Positions 1 through 8,278 are shown, counted from the first letter of the stretch. The stretch: 11,214 bases of DNA from Proteobacteria bacterium UBA6729 (GCA_002454015.1 DKIB01000045.1:1-11214), one strand, 5' to 3'. Notes: a model not told the origin generated them from the letters alone. Numbers and translations: made by a program.

Positions 1-31
1 CTATCAATTGGAATCTGGTTTCCTTTTGCTA
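1..31. other. AT-rich flank abutting the truncated sucB
   Basis: The first 40 bases contain only 13 G or C, whereas bases 41-90 contain 41 of 50. The change is abrupt and falls exactly where the sucB reading frame ends with TAG (32-34 on the complement). On the minus strand the stretch contains a small inverted repeat, GGAA and TTCC separated by six bases. One other minus frame is open to the edge (reads ATILVAKGNQIPID). I read this as possible foreign DNA such as the end of an insertion element, or an assembly junction; no known element end is recognised. Too short to decide. Confidence 0.35.
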
Positions 32-322
32 CTAAAATAGTGGCGGAGGGGGTGCCGGAGGGGGCGCGGGGTGCTCTGCCGCGGTCTCGCTGTCAATGAG
101 TGCGATGAGCTCCTTGCTGTCTACCAGTTCACCGGGCTCCTTGAGCAGGGAACTGAGTCGTCCGCTTGCGGGTGCGGGCACCTCCAGGGTCACCTTGTCG
201 GTTTCAATATCAACCAGATTCTCGCCGCGCTGAATATCCTCCCCGGGCTGCTTGTGCCAGCCGAGCAGCCGCGCCTCGCTGATGGACTCTGCCAGTACCG
301 GAACCTTTACTTCATGTTGCAT
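32..322 (-). CDS. sucB: 2-oxoglutarate dehydrogenase E2 (dihydrolipoyl succinyltransferase), truncated after the lipoyl domain
   Basis: SucB is the E2 core of the 2-oxoglutarate dehydrogenase complex. It carries the swinging lipoyl arm that takes the succinyl group from E1 (SucA) and passes it to CoA. The 96 residues seen are one complete lipoyl domain (about residues 1-77) with the lipoylation motif DIETDKVTLEV and the target lysine at K43, followed by the start of a Pro/Ala linker (AEHPAPPPAPPPP). The frame then ends in TAG. Family members are about 400 residues long, with an E3/E1-binding domain and a catalytic domain containing the HxxxDG motif; none of that is present before the window edge. 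The start ATG lies 67 bp after the sucA stop, preceded by a possible Shine-Dalgarno AGGTAAG, so the pair is an operon as in other bacteria. The stop coincides with a sharp drop in GC, which suggests disruption by an insertion, a frameshift or a misassembly rather than a natural end. Identity is secure; integrity is not. Confidence 0.85.
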   Translation of the reverse strand: MQHEVKVPVLAESISEARLLGWHKQPGEDIQRGENLVDIETDKVTLEVPAPASGRLSSLLKEPGELVDSKELIALIDSETAAEHPAPPPAPPPPLF

Positions 323-341
323 CTAGCTTACCTGTTCTCAC

Positions 342-354
342 CCCCGGCTCGGGG
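342..354 (-). other. GC-rich hairpin between sucA and sucB
   Basis: A perfect 5-bp stem, CCCCG and CGGGG, with a 3-base loop lies in the 67-bp gap between the sucA stop and the sucB start. It is not followed by a T-run on the minus strand, so it is not a typical intrinsic terminator. It could act as an mRNA processing or stability element that sets the E1:E2 ratio, or it may be chance in GC-rich DNA. Confidence 0.3.
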
Positions 355-389
355 AATAACGGGGTTCTCCATGGTACCACGCCCGGATT

Positions 390-3161
390 TCATGAGGACT
401 GCCGGGTCAGCTGCAGGGCATCGCTGATCAGACGTTTTTGCTGGGCGATGTGCATCGCCATGGAGCCTGTTGCGGGGGCTGCTGCTGCGTGGCGGCCGGC
501 ATAGAGCAGGCGCTGTCCGGCAGCCAGGCAGGCCGGCAGGACGGACTGCATATACCCCCAGGAGCCTTGGTTCTGTGGTTCTTCTTGAGTCCATACTGCC
601 TCCCGACAGCCCCGGTAGCGTTCCAGTATCCGGCGCAGCGTCTGGAGGGGGAAGGGGTACAACTGTTCCATGCGCAGGATGGCGATATCATGCAGCTCTG
701 CGGAGCTGCGCTCTTGCAACAGGTCGTAGTACACCTTGCCGCAGCAGATCAGCAGACGTTTCACGCGGTGCGGGTCCAGCGTGGGGTCAGGGTCATCAAA
801 CACCGTCTGGAAGCCGGAGTTGCTGAATTCTTCCAGCGGGGAGGCGGACAGGCGCTGCCGCAACAGACTCTTGGGGCTCATGATGATCAGGGGCTTGCGG
901 TAGGGGCGTATGGCCTGGCGGCGCAACAGGTGAAACATCTGTACGGCGGTACTGGGCACGCAGACCTGGAGGTTTTCCTCGGCGCACAGCTGCAGGTAGC
1001 GTTCCAGCCGGGCTGAGGAATGTTCGGGACCCATCCCGTCGTAGCCGTGTGGCAGCATCACGGTCAGGCCACACTGGCGATCCCACTTGGCTTCACAGGA
1101 ACTCAGAAACTGATCAAAGATCACCTGCGCGCCATTCGCGAAATCCCCGAACTGTGCCTCCCAGATCACCAGGGCACTGGGCTCGGAGCTGCTGTAGCCG
1201 TACTCGAAGGCCAGCACGGCCTCTTCGGAGAGGATCGAGTTGATCACCAGAAATCTGGCCTGATCCCGGGCCAGATGCTGCAGTGGCAGCCAGGTGTTGC
1301 CGGTGGTCTGGTCATGCAGTACCGCATGGCGGTGGAAAAAGGTGCCGCGCCCGGAGTCCTGTCCGGACAGCCGCACCGGGTAGCCCTGTTCCAGCAGGGA
1401 GGCGTAGGCCAGCGACTCGGCAAAGCCCCAGTCGGCAGGAATCTCGCCACTCCCCATGCGCCTGCGGTTCTGGATGATGCGGGCCACGCTGGGATGCATC
1501 TGGAAGTGTTCGGGCAGGGTGGTCAGGCGCTCAGTCAGGCGTTGCACCGTGTCCATGGGGATGCTGGTCTCGGTGGGCATATCCCAGCGGGTGCCGATGT
1601 AGGGCGTGAAGTTGATGCGATACTCGGGGTACCGATCAGCACAGGGCGTCATGGAAACCGGCTGACCATGTTCCAAGGTCGCTATATACCGTTCCTGCCA
1701 CTGTTGTGGTTCGCCTGCCTGTATGGTCCCGGCCTGCAGCAGCCGTTCCGCGTACAGGTTGCAGGTTCCGGCATGCTTCTGTATCTGCTGGTACATCAGT
1801 GGCTGGGTGGCAAAGGGCTCATCGGCCTCACTGTGTCCGTGCCGTCGGTAACACACCATGTCGATCACTACATCCCTGTTGAAGGCGTTTCTGAATGCCA
1901 GCGCCAATCGTCCGATAAATACCAGGGCCTCGGGATCATCACAGTTGACATGAAAGATCGGGGCCTGAATCATTTTTGCGACATCGGTGCAATACAGGGT
2001 GGATCTTGCATCAAGCGGGTCGCTGGTGGTAAAGCCGATCTGATTGTTGATGATCAGATGGATGGTGCCACCGGTGGCGTAACCACGAGTCTGGGACAGG
2101 TTCATGGTCTCCATGACCACCCCCTGACCGGCGAAGGCCGCATCACCATGGATGAGGATGGGCAGTACCCGGTTGCGGTCGCGGTCATCACAGCGTTCCT
2201 GACGTGCCCGCACGGAACCGACCACCACCGGTGAGATGATCTCCAGATGCGATGGATTGAAGGCCAGCGTGACATGCATGGCGGTACCGGGGGAGGTCTC
2301 CAGATCCGATGAATAGCCGCGATGGTATTTCACGTCTCCGGAACGGGAGGAGGGTGCCCGGGAGTCCTCAAACTCATCAAACAGTTCGCTGGGCAGCTTG
2401 CCGATGATATTGATCAGCACATTCAGACGTCCACGATGTGCCATGCCGAGCACGACCTCCTCGGTGCCGCTGTCGCCACTTTGTGCAAGCAGGTCGTCGA
2501 GCAGGGGGATCAGGGATTCTCCGCCCTCCAGGGAAAAGCGCTTCTGGCCCACATAGCGGGTGTGCAGGTGGCGCTCCAGTGACTCGGCGGCGATCAGCCG
2601 GTCCAGGATACGACGCTGCTGCTTTGCCTCCAGCGGGTAGCGGCCCTGCCAGGGCTCCAGGCGCTCCTGCAACCAGCGCTTTTGCCGGGTGTCATTGATA
2701 TGCATGTATTCAGCGCCCACGGTGCCACAGTAGATGTCCTGCACCGCCTTGAGGATCTCGCTTAGTGGGGCCTGATCCATGCCATACAGGGAACCACTGC
2801 TGAAGGAGGTCTGCATATCCTGCCCGGTGAATCCATAGTATTCCGTACCCAGCTCGGGCAGCGCCGGGCGTGCCTGCTGCTGCAGTGGATTCAGGGTTGC
2901 ACAGCGGTGCCCGCGGAAACGATGGGCATTCACCAGTTGCAATACCTTCGCCTGTTTTTCGAACGCGGGGGATGCCCCATCGTGACATACGGCTGCGGGA
3001 CTGTCAGCCACCACCGGGGTTGATGCCGGCTGCTCCATGGCTCGGAACAGGTTCTGCCAGGCGGGGGCCAACTGGTCTGTGCCCTTGCGGTAGGAATCAA
3101 ACAGCAGTTGCAGGTAGGCAGCGTTTTCGCCGTGCAGCAGGGATCGGTGGTCAGCGCTCAT
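390..3161 (-). CDS. sucA: 2-oxoglutarate dehydrogenase E1 component (thiamine diphosphate dependent)
   Basis: SucA decarboxylates 2-oxoglutarate using thiamine diphosphate and transfers the succinyl group to the lipoyl arm of SucB in the cytoplasm; this is the committed TCA step to succinyl-CoA. From the ATG at 3161 the protein is 923 residues, close to the 933 of E. coli SucA. The N-terminus (MSADHRSLLH, then NAAYLQLLFDSYRK) matches the short E1 N-terminal helix region. VLGMAHRGRLNVL holds H242 and DVKYHRGYSSD holds H280, equivalent to the active-site H260 and H298 of E. coli. The cofactor motif runs from GDAAFAG (339-345) to INNQIGFTTS (about 371-380). The C-terminal transketolase-like part has SGQDSGRGTFFHRH (599-612), WEAQFGDFANGAQ and LPHGYDGMGPEHSSAR. 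No good Shine-Dalgarno lies before 3161 (ATCAGCAGCG), yet the match to the family starts here. The frame stays open a further 266 codons upstream, but that is antisense to gltA and shows no family similarity. It is divergent from gltA and co-directional with sucB. In E. coli gltA also faces the sdh-suc cluster, but no sdh genes intervene here. Confidence 0.97.
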   Translation of the reverse strand: MSADHRSLLHGENAAYLQLLFDSYRKGTDQLAPAWQNLFRAMEQPASTPVVADSPAAVCHDGASPAFEKQAKVLQLVNAHRFRGHRCATLNPLQQQARPALPELGTEYYGFTGQDMQTSFSSGSLYGMDQAPLSEILKAVQDIYCGTVGAEYMHINDTRQKRWLQERLEPWQGRYPLEAKQQRRILDRLIAAESLERHLHTRYVGQKRFSLEGGESLIPLLDDLLAQSGDSGTEEVVLGMAHRGRLNVLINIIGKLPSELFDEFEDSRAPSSRSGDVKYHRGYSSDLETSPGTAMHVTLAFNPSHLEIISPVVVGSVRARQERCDDRDRNRVLPILIHGDAAFAGQGVVMETMNLSQTRGYATGGTIHLIINNQIGFTTSDPLDARSTLYCTDVAKMIQAPIFHVNCDDPEALVFIGRLALAFRNAFNRDVVIDMVCYRRHGHSEADEPFATQPLMYQQIQKHAGTCNLYAERLLQAGTIQAGEPQQWQERYIATLEHGQPVSMTPCADRYPEYRINFTPYIGTRWDMPTETSIPMDTVQRLTERLTTLPEHFQMHPSVARIIQNRRRMGSGEIPADWGFAESLAYASLLEQGYPVRLSGQDSGRGTFFHRHAVLHDQTTGNTWLPLQHLARDQARFLVINSILSEEAVLAFEYGYSSSEPSALVIWEAQFGDFANGAQVIFDQFLSSCEAKWDRQCGLTVMLPHGYDGMGPEHSSARLERYLQLCAEENLQVCVPSTAVQMFHLLRRQAIRPYRKPLIIMSPKSLLRQRLSASPLEEFSNSGFQTVFDDPDPTLDPHRVKRLLICCGKVYYDLLQERSSAELHDIAILRMEQLYPFPLQTLRRILERYRGCREAVWTQEEPQNQGSWGYMQSVLPACLAAGQRLLYAGRHAAAAPATGSMAMHIAQQKRLISDALQLTRQSS

Positions 3162-3171
3162 CGCTGCTGAT

Positions 3172-3199
3172 TCTATAGTAACGTCGGCTGTATATGCAA
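3172..3199 (-). promoter_or_regulatory. candidate sigma-70 promoter for sucA
   Basis: On the minus strand TTGCAT (3199-3194) and TATAGA (3177-3172) are separated by 16 bases. The -10 box lies only 10 bases before the sucA ATG, so transcription from it would give an almost leaderless mRNA. That fits the lack of a Shine-Dalgarno there, but both could be coincidence. The rest of the 243-bp region also contains a GC-rich imperfect palindrome around 3228-3243. Prediction by eye only. Confidence 0.25.
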
Positions 3200-3262
3200 A
3201 GATTCCGGCCCGGAGTCGTGCACAGGGGGCCCGGGCATGGCCCGTGGAGCAGGGTGGGCAGC

Positions 3263-3290
3263 TTGCCCTAACCGACTGAATATGTTTAAT
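3263..3290 (+). promoter_or_regulatory. candidate sigma-70 promoter for the gltA operon
   Basis: TTGCCC (3263-3268) and TTTAAT (3285-3290) are separated by 16 bases in the most AT-rich part of the divergent region. Transcription would start near 3297, leaving a 5' leader of about 108 nt before gltA. This is the best-looking promoter between sucA and gltA on this strand. No operator could be recognised. Confidence 0.35.
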
Positions 3291-3404
3291 TTTTAGGGAA
3301 TGCAGGGCCTGATCTTCCCATTGTCTGCAGAGTAGGGTATGCTGTGCGGGCCGTTGCAGCAGGACTTGCAGTCGGCGCAATGATCGACAAGGCTTGAGGG
3401 AACC

Positions 3405-4703
3405 ATGACAGAACGGACGGTTACCATTACTGACCAGGCTACCGGCAAAAGCATGGAGTGCCCCGTGTGGGCAGGCACCTATGGTCCTCCGGTGATAGAT
3501 ACCACCCGGTTGTACAGTGAACTCGGCATGTTTATCCTGGATGTCGGCTTCGTTGCAACGGCCTCGTGTCGCAGTGCGGTCACCTTTCTGGATGGCGAGA
3601 AGGGGGTGCTGATGCATCGCGGTTATCCCATCGATCAACTCGCTGAGCAGAGCACCTTCACCGAGGTATGCTATCTGCTGATGAACGGCGATCTGCCGAA
3701 TCGCACACAGATGGATGATTTTGAGGCGAACATACGCCGCCACAGCAGTGTGCATGAGCACCTGGAGCGCTTCTACTCCGGCTATCTGTACAACGCACAT
3801 CCCATGGCCATCCTGGTGGGCGTGACCGGGGCGTTGTCTTCCTACTACCACGAGGCGCTGGATATCTGGGACCCGGAGGATCGTATCCTCACCGCCCTGC
3901 GGGTGATTGCGAAGATGCCGGTGCTGGCGGCCCACTGCTACAAGCACAACGTAGGCCAACCCTTCGTGTACTCCGACCCGAATCTGGGCTATGTGGCCAA
4001 CTTCCTGAACATGCTGTTTTCAGCCCCGCACCTGCACTATGAGCCGAGCCCCGTTGCCGTGCGGACCCTGGACAAACTGCTGATCCTGCATGCCGATCAT
4101 GAGCAGAATGCCAGCACCTCCACGGTACGGCTGGCCGGTAGCGCAGAGGCCAATCCCTTTGCCTGCATATCGGCAGGCATCGTGTCCCTGTGGGGGCGGT
4201 CGCACGGCGGGGCCAATGAGGCCGTGATCCGCATGCTGAACGATATCGGCACTGCCGACAATATCCCGAAGTTTGTGGCACGGGCCAAGGACAAGCAGGA
4301 TCCCTTCAGACTTATGGGTTTTGGTCACCGGGTGTACAAGAACTATGACCCCCGGGCACTGATTATCCGCAAGGCCTGTCATGAATTGCTGGTCGAGAGC
4401 GGTGCAGTGAATCAGCCGATTCTGGAGATTGCCATGCAGCTGGAGGAGATCGCCCTCAAGGACAGCTACTTTATTGAACGCAGGCTCTATCCCAATGTGG
4501 ACTTTTATTCCGGGATCATCCTGCAGGCCCTGAACATCCCCACCTCCATGTTCACGGTGTTGTTTGCGCTGGCGAGGTCGGCGGGCTGGATATCGCAGTG
4601 GCTGGAACTGATGAATGATCCGGACTACCGGATCGGGCGTCCGCGGCAGCTGTATGTCGGTGCCGAGCAGCGCGACTATATCTCCATTGAGCAACGTGGC
4701 TGA
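3405..4703 (+). CDS. gltA: citrate synthase, type II (hexameric, Gram-negative type)
   Basis: GltA condenses oxaloacetate with acetyl-CoA to citrate, the entry step of the TCA cycle, in the cytoplasm. At 432 residues it matches the E. coli enzyme (427) along its whole length. [16 protein letters not shown] spans 227-242. The catalytic residues are H267 in SHGGANEA, H308 in [13 protein letters not shown] (the family signature) and D366 in NVDFYSGI. An N-terminal beta-rich segment with [19 protein letters not shown] is typical of type II enzymes, which are usually inhibited by NADH. R112, H113, Y148, R166 and K170 align with residues implicated in NADH binding in E. coli, but the position of its reactive Cys206 is H209 here, so regulation may differ (inference). 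The usual segment FDPGFxSTASC reads [11 protein letters not shown]. The ATG at 3405 has a strong Shine-Dalgarno, GAGGGA at 3396-3401. It is the first gene of a tightly packed run that continues into mdh with an 8-nt overlap. Confidence 0.98.
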   Translation: MTERTVTITDQATGKSMECPVWAGTYGPPVIDTTRLYSELGMFILDVGFVATASCRSAVTFLDGEKGVLMHRGYPIDQLAEQSTFTEVCYLLMNGDLPNRTQMDDFEANIRRHSSVHEHLERFYSGYLYNAHPMAILVGVTGALSSYYHEALDIWDPEDRILTALRVIAKMPVLAAHCYKHNVGQPFVYSDPNLGYVANFLNMLFSAPHLHYEPSPVAVRTLDKLLILHADHEQNASTSTVRLAGSAEANPFACISAGIVSLWGRSHGGANEAVIRMLNDIGTADNIPKFVARAKDKQDPFRLMGFGHRVYKNYDPRALIIRKACHELLVESGAVNQPILEIAMQLEEIALKDSYFIERRLYPNVDFYSGIILQALNIPTSMFTVLFALARSAGWISQWLELMNDPDYRIGRPRQLYVGAEQRDYISIEQRG

Positions 4704-5673
4704 TGCCCCCGTTACTGTAGCGGTCACCGGTGCTGCCGGGCAGATCGGCTATGCCCTGCTGTTTCGGCTGGCAGCAGGTGCCCTGCTCGGCCCGGAACGA
4801 TCGATACGCCTGCATCTGCTGGAGGTGCCGCAGGCCCGCGCTGCCCTGGACGGGGTCATCATGGAGTTGGAGGATGCTGCCTTCCCCGCCTTGCAGGGGA
4901 TAGTGGCTACCGATGATCCGATGGTGGCATTCCGTGATGCGGAGCAGGTCTTCCTGGTCGGTGCCCGACCCCGTGGGCCGGGCATGCAGCGTGGGGATCT
5001 GTTGCAGGCCAATGCCGATATCTTCCGTACCCAGGGTCGGGCGCTGGATGCGGTGGCATCGCGCAGCGTGCGGGTGGTAGTGGTTGGTAACCCGGCCAAC
5101 ACCAATGCGCTGATCGCACAGCGCCATGCCCCTTCCCTGGATGCCAGCTGTTTCTCGGCGATGACACGACTGGATCACAATCGGGCGCTGGCCCAACTGG
5201 CTGCAAAACTGCGCTGCGGGGTGGCGGATATTCGCAGGCTGTGTGTGTGGGGGAATCATTCCAGCACCCAGTACCCGGATGTCAGCTATGCCACGGTGGC
5301 GGGTCAGCCCCTGGCTGCACAGTTGGAACCCGCCTGGCTGGAACAGCAGTTTCTGCCTGCGGTGACGGAACGGGGCGCTGCGATCATCCAGGCGCGCGGG
5401 GCCTCCAGTGCGGCCTCTGCGGCCTCTGCGGCCATCGATCACATGCGTGACTGGGTGCTGGGCAGCACCGACTGGGTCAGCATGGCCCTGCCTGCGGACG
5501 GCGCCTATGACATTCCGGAAGGCCTGGTGTATTCATTTCCGGTGCAGTGCAGCGATGGCCAGGCCAGTATCGTGCGTGAGCTGGACATCTCTGCAGCATC
5601 CCGGGAGCGGATGGACCGCAGTCAGGATGAGTTGCTGCAGGAACTGGAGGCGATACGCAGCCTGTTGCCATGA
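4696..5673 (+). CDS. mdh: malate dehydrogenase, NAD-dependent, cytosolic type
   Basis: Mdh oxidises malate to oxaloacetate with NAD+, feeding the substrate of GltA encoded just upstream. The chosen GTG start at 4696 gives 325 residues, the usual length. It overlaps the gltA stop (GTGGCTGA), which suggests translational coupling. The first recognisable family sequence, [21 protein letters not shown], begins five residues in, so longer starts inside gltA (ATG 4615 or 4654) are not needed. Features: Rossmann glycine motif GAAGQIG (12-18); acidic E43 after the second strand, favouring NAD over NADP; active-site loop GARPRGPGM (89-97) with substrate arginines; [11 protein letters not shown] (129-139); MTRLDHNRA with D160; and catalytic H188 in [13 protein letters not shown] short 9-bp repeat (GCGGCCTCT) near 5410-5430 encodes the [11 protein letters not shown] segment, which is conserved in this family. 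The enzyme is closer to the cytosolic and plant-like MDH group than to E. coli Mdh. Confidence 0.95.
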   Translation: MADAPVTVAVTGAAGQIGYALLFRLAAGALLGPERSIRLHLLEVPQARAALDGVIMELEDAAFPALQGIVATDDPMVAFRDAEQVFLVGARPRGPGMQRGDLLQANADIFRTQGRALDAVASRSVRVVVVGNPANTNALIAQRHAPSLDASCFSAMTRLDHNRALAQLAAKLRCGVADIRRLCVWGNHSSTQYPDVSYATVAGQPLAAQLEPAWLEQQFLPAVTERGAAIIQARGASSAASAASAAIDHMRDWVLGSTDWVSMALPADGAYDIPEGLVYSFPVQCSDGQASIVRELDISAASRERMDRSQDELLQELEAIRSLLP

Positions 5674-5675
5674 CC

Positions 5676-6777
5676 ATGCAGGATTTTTCTCAGCTGCGCG
5701 CGCAGAGCAAGGAACTCAAGACCCGATTGATCGGTCTTAGGGGGTATCTTTGATTATGCTGCCATGGTGGAAAAACTTACCGAGGTGCAGTCACAGCTGA
5801 GTGAGCCCGGGGTGTGGGAAGATGTCGCCCGGCAGGCCGGGCTGGGTCGGGAGCAGGCCCGACTGGAAGCAGCCATCCGGCAACTGGACAGTCTGGGGAC
5901 CGGGCTGGATGAGGTGGAAGGTCTGGTGGACCTGGCCGAGGCGGACGGGGATGAGTCCATGCGGGAAGAACTGTCCACCGAGTTGGAAAAACTTGCAGGG
6001 CAGCTGCATCGGCTGGAGTTTCAGCGCATGTTTTCCGGGGCCATGGATGCCCACAATGCCTATCTGGATGTGCAGGCCGGTTCCGGTGGCACGGAGGCGC
6101 AGGACTGGGCAGAGATGTTGTTGCGCATGTATCTGCGCTGGTCAGAGCGGCGCGGCTTTGCTGCCGTGCTGGTGGAGGCTTCCCCCGGTGAGGCCGCCGG
6201 CATCAAGAGCGCAACCCTGCATGTGCGCGGTGACTATGCCTTCGGCTGGCTGAAGACGGAGACCGGTGTGCACCGCCTGGTGCGCAAATCCCCCTTTGAT
6301 TCCGGCCATCGCCGTCATACTTCCTTTGCCTCCGTGTTCATTGCACCGGAGCTGGATGAATCCTTTGAGGTGGCAATCAATCCGGCAGAGTTGCGTGTAG
6401 ATACCTACCGTGCCCAGGGGGCCGGGGGGCAGCATGTCAACAAGACCGACTCTGCGGTGCGGATCACCCATCTGCCTACCGGGATAGTGGTGCAATGTCA
6501 AAGTGACCGCTCACAACATCGCAATCGTTCCCAGGCCATGAAGCAGCTGCGGGCCAAGTTGTACGAGATGGAATGCCTGAAGCGCGATGCCGAGAAGCAG
6601 GCCCGCGAGAACAGCAAGCTGGATATAGGCTGGGGCAGCCAGATCCGTTCCTATGTACTGGATCAGTCACGCATCAAGGATCTGCGCACCGGTTACGAAA
6701 GCGGCAAGATTCGGGAGGTGCTGGATGGCGGGCTGGACCCCTTCATCGAAGAGTCTCTGAAACGGGGCGTGGCATGA
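5676..6777 (+). CDS. prfB: peptide chain release factor 2 (RF2), expressed by programmed +1 frameshift
   Basis: RF2 recognises UGA and UAA stop codons in the ribosomal A site and triggers peptide release. The gene lies in two frames: codons 1-25 (5676-5750, [10 protein letters not shown] to RGYL), then TGA at 5751-5753, then the +1 frame from 5752 (DYAAMVEKL) to the stop at 6775-6777. The joined protein is 366 residues, against 365 in E. coli. With this start the key motifs carry exactly the E. coli numbers: SPF, the stop-codon anticodon-like tripeptide, at 205-207 and GGQ, the catalytic motif entering the peptidyl-transferase centre, at 250-252. Residue 246 is Ala, as in most bacteria; E. 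coli K-12 has Thr. An in-frame ATG at 5670 overlaps the mdh stop (ATGA) and would add two residues; it cannot be excluded. Starting at 5764 would drop 29 N-terminal residues and is wrong. It overlaps lysS by ATGA, the same prfB-lysS order as in E. coli. Confidence 0.97.
5739..5753 (+). promoter_or_regulatory. prfB programmed +1 frameshift site (autoregulatory)
   Basis: AGGGGG (5739-5744), spacer TAT, slippery codon CTT (5748-5750) and stop TGA (5751-5753) match the classical E. coli RF2 site base for base. In the known mechanism the internal Shine-Dalgarno-like AGGGGG pairs with 16S rRNA and, when RF2 is scarce and UGA is read slowly, the P-site tRNA slips from CUU to UUU. Plentiful RF2 terminates at the TGA and lowers its own synthesis. 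Seen directly; function by established homology. Confidence 0.96.
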
Positions 6778-8276
6778 GCGGCAGAGCTGCCGTTCCAAAG
6801 ACGGGAGAGGAGGCGATCATCACTGCACGGCGCGCCAGGCTCGGGCAGCTGCGGGAGGACGGCTGGAACTATCCGAATGACTTTCGTCGTGACCATCTGG
6901 CAACCGGGTTGCAGCAACAGTGTGCGGACTGGACAGCCGATCAATTTGAGTCTGCCGCACCGGTACGGGTGGCTGGACGGATGATGTCCCGGCGGGTGAT
7001 GGGCAAGGCGGCCTTCGTGGACTTGCAGGATGCCTCGGGCCGGATTCAGTTACACCTGCGACGGGATGCGTTGCAGGGCGTATATGATGACTTCAGGCGC
7101 TGGGATATCGGGGATCTGGTCGGGGCATCCGGAACCCTGTTCAAAACGCGTACCCACGAACTGAGCATCCGGGTGGATGGGTTGCAGTTGCTCAGCAAGG
7201 CACTCCGGCCACTGCCCGGAAAGTATCATGGCCTGGCGGACCGGGAGCTGCGGTATCGACGACGTTATCTGGATCTGATCGCCAATGCGGAATGCAGACG
7301 GATCTTCCGGCTGCGCAGTCGGATCATCTCCTTTATACGGGGCTATCTTGAGGCGCAGGACTTTGTGGAAGTAGAGACCCCAATGATGCATGTGCTGCCG
7401 GGCGGTGCCACAGCACGCCCCTTCATTACCCGGCACAACAGCCTGGGGATGGAACTGTACCTGCGCATCGCCCCGGAACTGTACCTGAAACGCCTGCTGG
7501 TGGGTGGCATGGAACGGGTATATGAGCTGAATCGCAATTTTCGCAACGAAGGTCTGTCGGTATGCCACAATCCCGAGTTCACCATGCTGGAATTCTACCA
7601 GGCCTATGCCGATTACGGAACCCTGATGGATTTTACCGAACAGCTGTTACGGGCTCTGCTGCACTCCCTGCACGGGTCTGCGGTGCTCAATATAGCGGGG
7701 CAGGAATACGATCTGGCTAAACCGATACGGCGCATGACCCTGCGCGAATCCCTGTTGCAACCCCATACCGGGCTCAGCCCGGCACAGTTCAATGATGCCG
7801 CGGCGCTGCAGGCCGCTGCCATGGCGCACGGCATAACACCACAGGACAGCAATGGTGCCCTGGAATATGCCCTGTTTGAGAAACTGGTGGAGTCTACACT
7901 GCAGGAGCCGGTCTTCATCACTGCTTACCCGATTGAAGTGTCTCCCCTGTCCCGGCAATGTGCAGATAATCCGGCGCTGGCAGATCGCTTTGAACTCTTC
8001 ATGGGCGGAGTGGAGATCGCCAATGGCTTCTCCGAGCTGAATGATCCGGAAGAGCAGGCGGCCCGCCTGCGCGCGCAGGCCAAACGTCGCGCTGCAGGAA
8101 CAGCTGTTGAGGCGATGTGCTACGACCAGGAATTCATTACCGCACTGGAGTATGGTATGCCTCCAGCCGCCGGGGAGGGTATCGGCATTGATCGTCTGGT
8201 CATGCTGCTGGCCGGGGTCAGCGCCATCCGTGATGTGATCCTGTTCCCGTTGCTGCGTCCCGAACGTACGGACTGA
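6774..8276 (+). CDS. lysS: lysyl-tRNA synthetase, class II
   Basis: LysRS charges tRNA-Lys with lysine using ATP in the cytoplasm. The 500 residues match the E. coli length (505). An N-terminal OB-fold anticodon-binding domain (about 62-150; [22 protein letters not shown]) precedes the class II core. Motif 1 lies around FVEVETPMM (197-205), followed by [10 protein letters not shown]. Motif 2 is [14 protein letters not shown] (256-269) with R257, E259 and H265. Motif 3 is [11 protein letters not shown] (469-479). The lysine-pocket and ATP region [15 protein letters not shown] is present. Residue 264 is Cys (TGC), where LysRS proteins nearly always have Arg (E. coli R269 by a constant offset of 5), a residue linked to ATP binding in motif 2. 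The rest of the core looks intact. The ATG at 6774 overlaps the prfB stop (ATGA), suggesting coupled translation; a longer in-frame opening back to 6573 lies within prfB and is a shadow. Confidence 0.97.
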   Translation: MSGRAAVPKTGEEAIITARRARLGQLREDGWNYPNDFRRDHLATGLQQQCADWTADQFESAAPVRVAGRMMSRRVMGKAAFVDLQDASGRIQLHLRRDALQGVYDDFRRWDIGDLVGASGTLFKTRTHELSIRVDGLQLLSKALRPLPGKYHGLADRELRYRRRYLDLIANAECRRIFRLRSRIISFIRGYLEAQDFVEVETPMMHVLPGGATARPFITRHNSLGMELYLRIAPELYLKRLLVGGMERVYELNRNFRNEGLSVCHNPEFTMLEFYQAYADYGTLMDFTEQLLRALLHSLHGSAVLNIAGQEYDLAKPIRRMTLRESLLQPHTGLSPAQFNDAAALQAAAMAHGITPQDSNGALEYALFEKLVESTLQEPVFITAYPIEVSPLSRQCADNPALADRFELFMGGVEIANGFSELNDPEEQAARLRAQAKRRAAGTAVEAMCYDQEFITALEYGMPPAAGEGIGIDRLVMLLAGVSAIRDVILFPLLRPERTD

Positions 8277-8278
8277 GT

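Noticed and set aside
328..372. 14-residue open frame between sucA and sucB (MENPVIPRAGGENR)
   Set aside because: No convincing ribosome site and no sign of a leader-peptide mechanism; likely chance.
1020..2234. 404-codon plus-strand open frame inside sucA
   Set aside because: Antisense shadow of a strongly conserved gene in GC-rich DNA; no ribosome site and no recognisable domain.
3162..3959. Minus-strand opening that extends sucA by 266 codons
   Set aside because: It runs antisense through gltA, shows no E1 similarity, and the SucA match begins at ATG 3161 with a normal length of 923 residues.
4615..4695. Longer mdh starts at ATG 4615 or 4654
   Set aside because: They add residues that are the shadow of gltA; the family N-terminus fits GTG 4696.
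5405..5435. Three copies of a 9-bp unit in mdh
   Set aside because: It encodes an Ala/Ser segment conserved in this MDH group, so it is ordinary coding sequence rather than an unstable repeat of interest.
4552..5442. 296-codon minus-strand open frame across gltA and mdh
   Set aside because: Shadow of mdh codon bias; product is low-complexity and unlike known proteins.
6573..6773. Upstream extension of lysS within prfB
   Set aside because: It overlaps conserved RF2 sequence; LysRS similarity and length fit ATG 6774.
5764..6777. RF2 starting at ATG 5764
   Set aside because: The upstream frame plus the AGGGGG-TAT-CTT-TGA site restores the conserved N-terminus, so 5764 is an internal Met.
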